Assembly: GCF_001659605.2 (NCBI RefSeq)
Contig: NC_035168.2
Location: 1,644,912-1,708,911, forward strand
DNA from: Manihot esculenta
Taxonomy: Eukaryota > Streptophyta > Magnoliopsida > Malpighiales > Euphorbiaceae
Length of the DNA: 64,000 bases
Direction of reading: 5' to 3'
The notes under the pieces were generated by a model. It searched no databases and was not told where the DNA came from. It saw nothing but the letters and a program-made list of their open reading frames with translations. A program made the translations under genes and the position numbers. Below, in pieces: positions 60,442 to 64,000 of the stretch (position 1 is its first letter; every line of letters starts with the position of its first letter).

Positions 60442-61439
60442 ATTATTTTTCTATTTAATATTATTCGTTTAATTTTATAAATCAAAATTTTTATATAATT
60501 TAAATATAAATCAATATAATTCAATCAATAAAATTTGAGTATAATATATATATATAATTTAAATTAATTATACTAGTATTAATATATTTATTTTATGTAA
60601 TATTTTATATTTATATTATAAGTATAATATTTTTTATACAATAAAATAATTTAATATAAATTATATATTTAAATAAAAATAAATAATGATATATAAATAA
60701 TGAAATGATAATGTATAAATAATCAATGATAATATATTAATAAATTTTATATAATAATATATTGATACTAATAATAAAATTATACAAATTTAATTACAAT
60801 TATATAATTTAAAAAAAATTATATAATTTAAAAAAAAAAACTCTCTCCCTCACTTGTTTATATATAGATTTATATATTTATTATATATATTTCAATTAAT
60901 TTTTTATTTAATATAAATATTTAAATAAATAATTATTAAATTTAGTATTATATTGTTAATCTTATATTAAATATATTTTATATAATTAATTAAAGTTTAT
61001 AATTAGTATTTGAGTAATAATAAATATTATTTGATATTATAAATAAATAAATAAATAAATATTTAAATATTAAAATCTAAATAATAAAAAATAAGAAATT
61101 TAAATATTAAAAATTAAATAATAAAAAAATAATCATCTATTATTGATAAAACATAATCTAAAATTTTTGAAAAATCACGTTGTATTAACTACGGGATCAC
61201 AAACCCACTTTCATAAAATCATTATACATTATTTTATATATAAAGTAGTGAAGGTTATTGAAATAATATCCCTATCTGATATCGGAAATTTATAGAGATG
61301 GTGAGGTAAAATTTTTCTATAAATAAAAATTTTATTTTTTATTATATTTTAAATTAAGAATTTAATTATAATAGATTTTAATTAAATTATTCAATTTTAT
61401 TAAAGTTTTTTTTTACTTTTAATTTAAAATTTTAATATT
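60442..61439. other. intergenic, very AT-rich
   Basis: Almost only A/T with short TATA and AAAT runs. No gene or element was recognised. Confidence 0.6.
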
Positions 61440-61740
61440 TAAAAATTTAAATTAATTAAGTTTTGTTAACGTGTTTTTTAATCGAGTTTTTGAATTTGAG
61501 TTTAAATTAGACTCATTATTAGTTTAAACAAATTTTTTAATTGGATTTTTGAGTTCAAGTTTCAATTAGATTCGTCATTAGTTTAAATGAATTTTTCACG
61601 AATCGAGCTCGAATTGAACTCAATTATAATATTTAATTTTTAAGTCGAGGTCGAGTTCGAACTTATAAAAATTTTTAATAAACGAATCTAAACTTTACAA
61701 AACTCGCCTCGATGCGATTCGATTACCTCCTTGCCGTGAA
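61440..61740. repeat. degenerate repeat zone with TCGAGTTCGA-type motifs
   Basis: A ~65-bp unit is imperfectly duplicated (TTTAATCGAGTTTTTGAATT... and TTTAATTGGATTTTTGAGTT..., 61475-61600), followed by ACGAATCGAGCTCGAA and GTCGAGTTCGAACTT. Similar sequence borders the minisatellite at 48840-48915, suggesting two copies of one old repeat family. Confidence 0.5.
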
Positions 61741-62800
61741 CAATAAATCGATAAAAAGATGGAGCTCCACCTCAAATAAAAATAATAAGATATTACCGGA
61801 ATTCAATAAATAAAATATTTAATAACCACGCTTTATTTAATAACTTTAAATAAGTATATTAAAATATAAAAAATTGCTAGCGATCCACTTAAAATAAGTG
61901 AATAATATTAAATAATTATTTAAAAATCAACCGTTGCTTAGTGTTTCTCATTGAAATAGTGAGAGTATAAAAGATGAAGCAGCAAAAATTCTATGGCCTT
62001 AGGAGTCAACGAAAGACACTAAAGCTCTAGCTTGGACACCCTAGAGTGTCACTATTCTCAATCAAGCTAATAAATCCTCCCCTGCAAACTTGCAAAACCT
62101 AACTTAGAAGAAAACACAAAATAAAAATACAATCAATATATGCATACTTAAATCTATCAAAATAACCCTTATATTAATCTCCAATCTTAAACATAAAAAA
62201 TAAGAGGATATATATTAATCCACTTAGAAGTGGAGAGAGCAAAATCTACTTTTTCATTTAAGAGGAGACTTATCTCCACTCAAAAAGATAATGAGAAATT
62301 TTTTAGCGACCACTCGAATATGGTAATTTAGAAAAAAAAAAATATATGGTATTTTTTGTCTTTAAAGATATTAAAAGAAATTTATATATTTTAGTTAATT
62401 CTTAATTAATTAACACGTTCAAGTGTGAAAATCATAATATAATGTTGAGACATGTTCTCTAAAAGAAAGGTTATAGAAGTCATAGTCATTTTCTATCATT
62501 CCTTTGCACTTATCTTTAAATGAAACAGAAAAAATTGAAGCCATTCTATTGGACTTTCCTCCATTGTAGGGACAAGATTCTGAGGCTTCTGGGGTCAATT
62601 TGATGTGAGGTTTAACTATTCCAGAAAAAAACTATGGATAAGGCCATGTATATATACTCTTTCTTCTCATTTTTCTTCTTCATCGATCCTTTTTTTTTCT
62701 GGACTAAACTCATCCCACACTCCCCAGGAAGTAATTAATTAACTGCTGAATTGCTCCATGAACACACTTGCAAGCAATGAATAAAGAAAGAAGCAAAAAT
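61741..62800. other. intergenic
   Basis: Moderately AT-rich. No coding region, RNA gene or element was recognised. Confidence 0.5.
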
Positions 62801-62829
62801 AAAACATACACAAGCAGATAAATTCAGTA

Positions 62830-63330
62830 GCAAAACTACTTATAATAATAAACTTCAGCCATCGGCGGCCGAAACACACAATTGCATATGATAGATGCCG
62901 AGCTAGCAGCAGGCGGCACTAATCATTTATACAACACACCATCACAAAAATACAAAAAAAAATAAATATAAGAGGTAATATATAGTCTGACTCGCCCTTG
63001 TAAGAGTTTCCTCCAAGCCCAACTCGCTTGAAGCCAGCTAGCCAAGAGAGATTTTTCTAGAGGAACAGATAATGCCAAAGGATCGAAGTTGCCCTATAAG
63101 AGACAAACCGCCCTTGAGAAGGCGATTCAGGTTCATTCTTCAACGTCCACCTCCCATAATTACTTCCACAGTTCTCGACAAGAATCAATGGAAATCAAAG
63201 GGGTAGACATAGATAACACCAACCAAAACACTTTCTTGACGACCACCCCATATCACTTTGAGCAACCATAAGAGGGGTGGCCGGCCGGAGACTGAAAGAG
63301 TCACATAATGGGTGGTGAGGCTGAGAGGGA
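62830..63330 (-). ncRNA. IPS1/At4/Mt4/TPSI1-family phosphate-starvation RNA (miR399 target mimic)
   Basis: The minus strand carries the diagnostic IPS1/At4 motif at 63094-63071: GGGCAACTTC, then GA, then TCCTTTGGCATT. This family encodes no long protein. In Arabidopsis the RNA pairs with miR399 across a central bulge, is not cleaved, and sequesters the miRNA, raising PHO2 and tuning phosphate transport; that role is known for the family and inferred here. Supporting context: only short frames in the transcript, including a 24-codon one starting at 63269 (MVAQSDMGWSSRK), a TATA-like CCTATAAC at about 63356-63362 (minus strand) and a P1BS site at 63502-63509 upstream. Transcript ends are estimates: start ~30 bp past the TATA-like box, end unknown. 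Confidence 0.85.
63071..63094 (-). promoter_or_regulatory. miR399 target-mimicry site
   Basis: The two halves GGGCAACTT and TCCTTTGGCA pair with the 3' and 5' halves of miR399 (TGCCAAAGGA... at its 5' end). They are separated by a short unpaired insert opposite miRNA positions 10-11, the arrangement that blocks slicing. Confidence 0.9.
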
Positions 63331-63501
63331 TTGGACAGAAAGCTTGTGCTGGTTGTTATAGGTTTTAGTTTTGTGTCTGAGTCGGGATTGTAATAAAAGG
63401 TTGAGATGACTGAAGTAGTAGTGTGTGGTCACTTTTGGTTAAAAAGAAAAAGAAAGGTAGGGAGAGTGCAATGGAGGTTTCATGTTTTAGCATCTTCCAT
63501 G

Positions 63502-63509
63502 GGATATGC
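63502..63509. promoter_or_regulatory. P1BS element (PHR1 binding site)
   Basis: GGATATGC fits the palindromic consensus GNATATNC on both strands. It lies about 140-150 bp upstream of the TATA-like box of the IPS1-like RNA. One 8-bp match can occur by chance, but its place upstream of a phosphate-starvation RNA is expected. Confidence 0.6.
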
Positions 63510-64000
63510 CATTGCCACTTCATCATTTCCTCTAAAATCCAATGACAACATCTGCTAGTTCCTTCCGTTAATTATTTCTCCATTATATTTTTTCCTTTAG
63601 GACTATTGATTTTATATTCCCTACTTGGAATTTCTTCTTATTTCTTATATGAGAATAGGTTTCTTCTCATATAAAAATAATCTTTTATTAATTTTTTAAT
63701 TATATTTATTTAAAATATATTAAATTTTATTAAATTCTAAGAGATGTTTTGATAATTAATAAAATAAATATAAAAAAAAAATGAATAAAAATGATGAGAC
63801 TGAATTATTACGTTTAAAAAAAAAAAATCATAGTGGCATGTGCATGGAAGCAATACCACAGCAAAAGGTCACCTATTATTCAATGTAAAGGAGGGATTTT
63901 CTTAAATATTGTTTACTCTTTTTTTCCAATTTGAGTGAGATTTCATATTCCCGGTGACACCAGCAGCATAATTCTTTTGTTCTCTCAAACAAAATAGTGA
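63510..64000. other. upstream flank of the IPS1-like gene
   Basis: AT-rich sequence with no gene recognised; probably distal promoter. The last ~60 bases are less AT-rich but show no supportable feature. Confidence 0.5.

Noticed and set aside
63071..63094. A miR399 precursor on the plus strand (TGCCAAAGGA...)
   Set aside because: The plus-strand match to miR399 has an extra central insert and no complementary arm nearby; the minus-strand IPS1 target-mimic reading explains it fully.
62940..63300. 60-codon plus-strand frame at 63089-63271 as a protein-coding gene
   Set aside because: It runs antisense to the IPS1-like RNA, has no recognised domain and is short enough to be chance.

Overview
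The window is nuclear DNA of a eudicot plant: intron-rich genes with GT-AG junctions, AT-rich intergenic sequence, plastid carotenoid and cell-wall genes, and plant-type LTR retrotransposons, TRIM and LINE copies. The genes resemble rosid proteins; a woody Malpighiales such as cassava or rubber tree fits, but the species is a guess.

Layout. 1-174: C-terminal end of a 2-oxoglutarate/Fe(II) dioxygenase. 2507-7142 (+): nine-exon CYP97C1/LUT1, the carotenoid epsilon-ring hydroxylase. 10.75-14.07 kb (+): decayed, 5'-truncated L1-type LINE. 14448-16907 (+): four-exon SAM methyltransferase of the nicotinate N-methyltransferase group. 18530-21573 (-): five-exon pectin methylesterase with a polyhistidine run. 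22920-44112 (-): 21-coding-exon nuclear protein with Tify-type domains, two PHD fingers and a GNAT domain (IDM1-like). Its fourth coding intron is 14.5 kb because it carries a TRIM (28.5-28.8 kb) and a 12-kb, very young Athila-type Gypsy element (29017-41019). 47.9-49.2 kb: LINE scraps and a 24-bp minisatellite. 49406-60436 (+): older SIRE/Maximus-type Copia element with an ORF3 and nonsense-riddled gag-pol. About 62.8-63.33 kb (-): a noncoding RNA of the IPS1/At4/Mt4 family with a miR399 target-mimic motif and an upstream P1BS element, implying phosphate-starvation control.

The host genes are not an operon-like unit. Neighbour order looks ancient: from memory, LUT1 and the methyltransferase are adjacent in Arabidopsis (At3g53130, At3g53140), and the esterase and PHD gene also match adjacent genes (At2g36710, At2g36720). 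About 40% of the window is recognisable transposon. The most unusual signals are (i) a 12-nt motif (TGATTTGCCCAG and variants) iterated through LTRs, gag-pol, spacers and ORF2 of the Athila element, partly as inverted pairs; (ii) GC-rich TTCGGCCGCCGAA motifs iterated in the Copia element; (iii) a third ORF of similar architecture in these two unrelated retrotransposons; and (iv) four tandem 93-bp phase-matched exons in the PHD gene.
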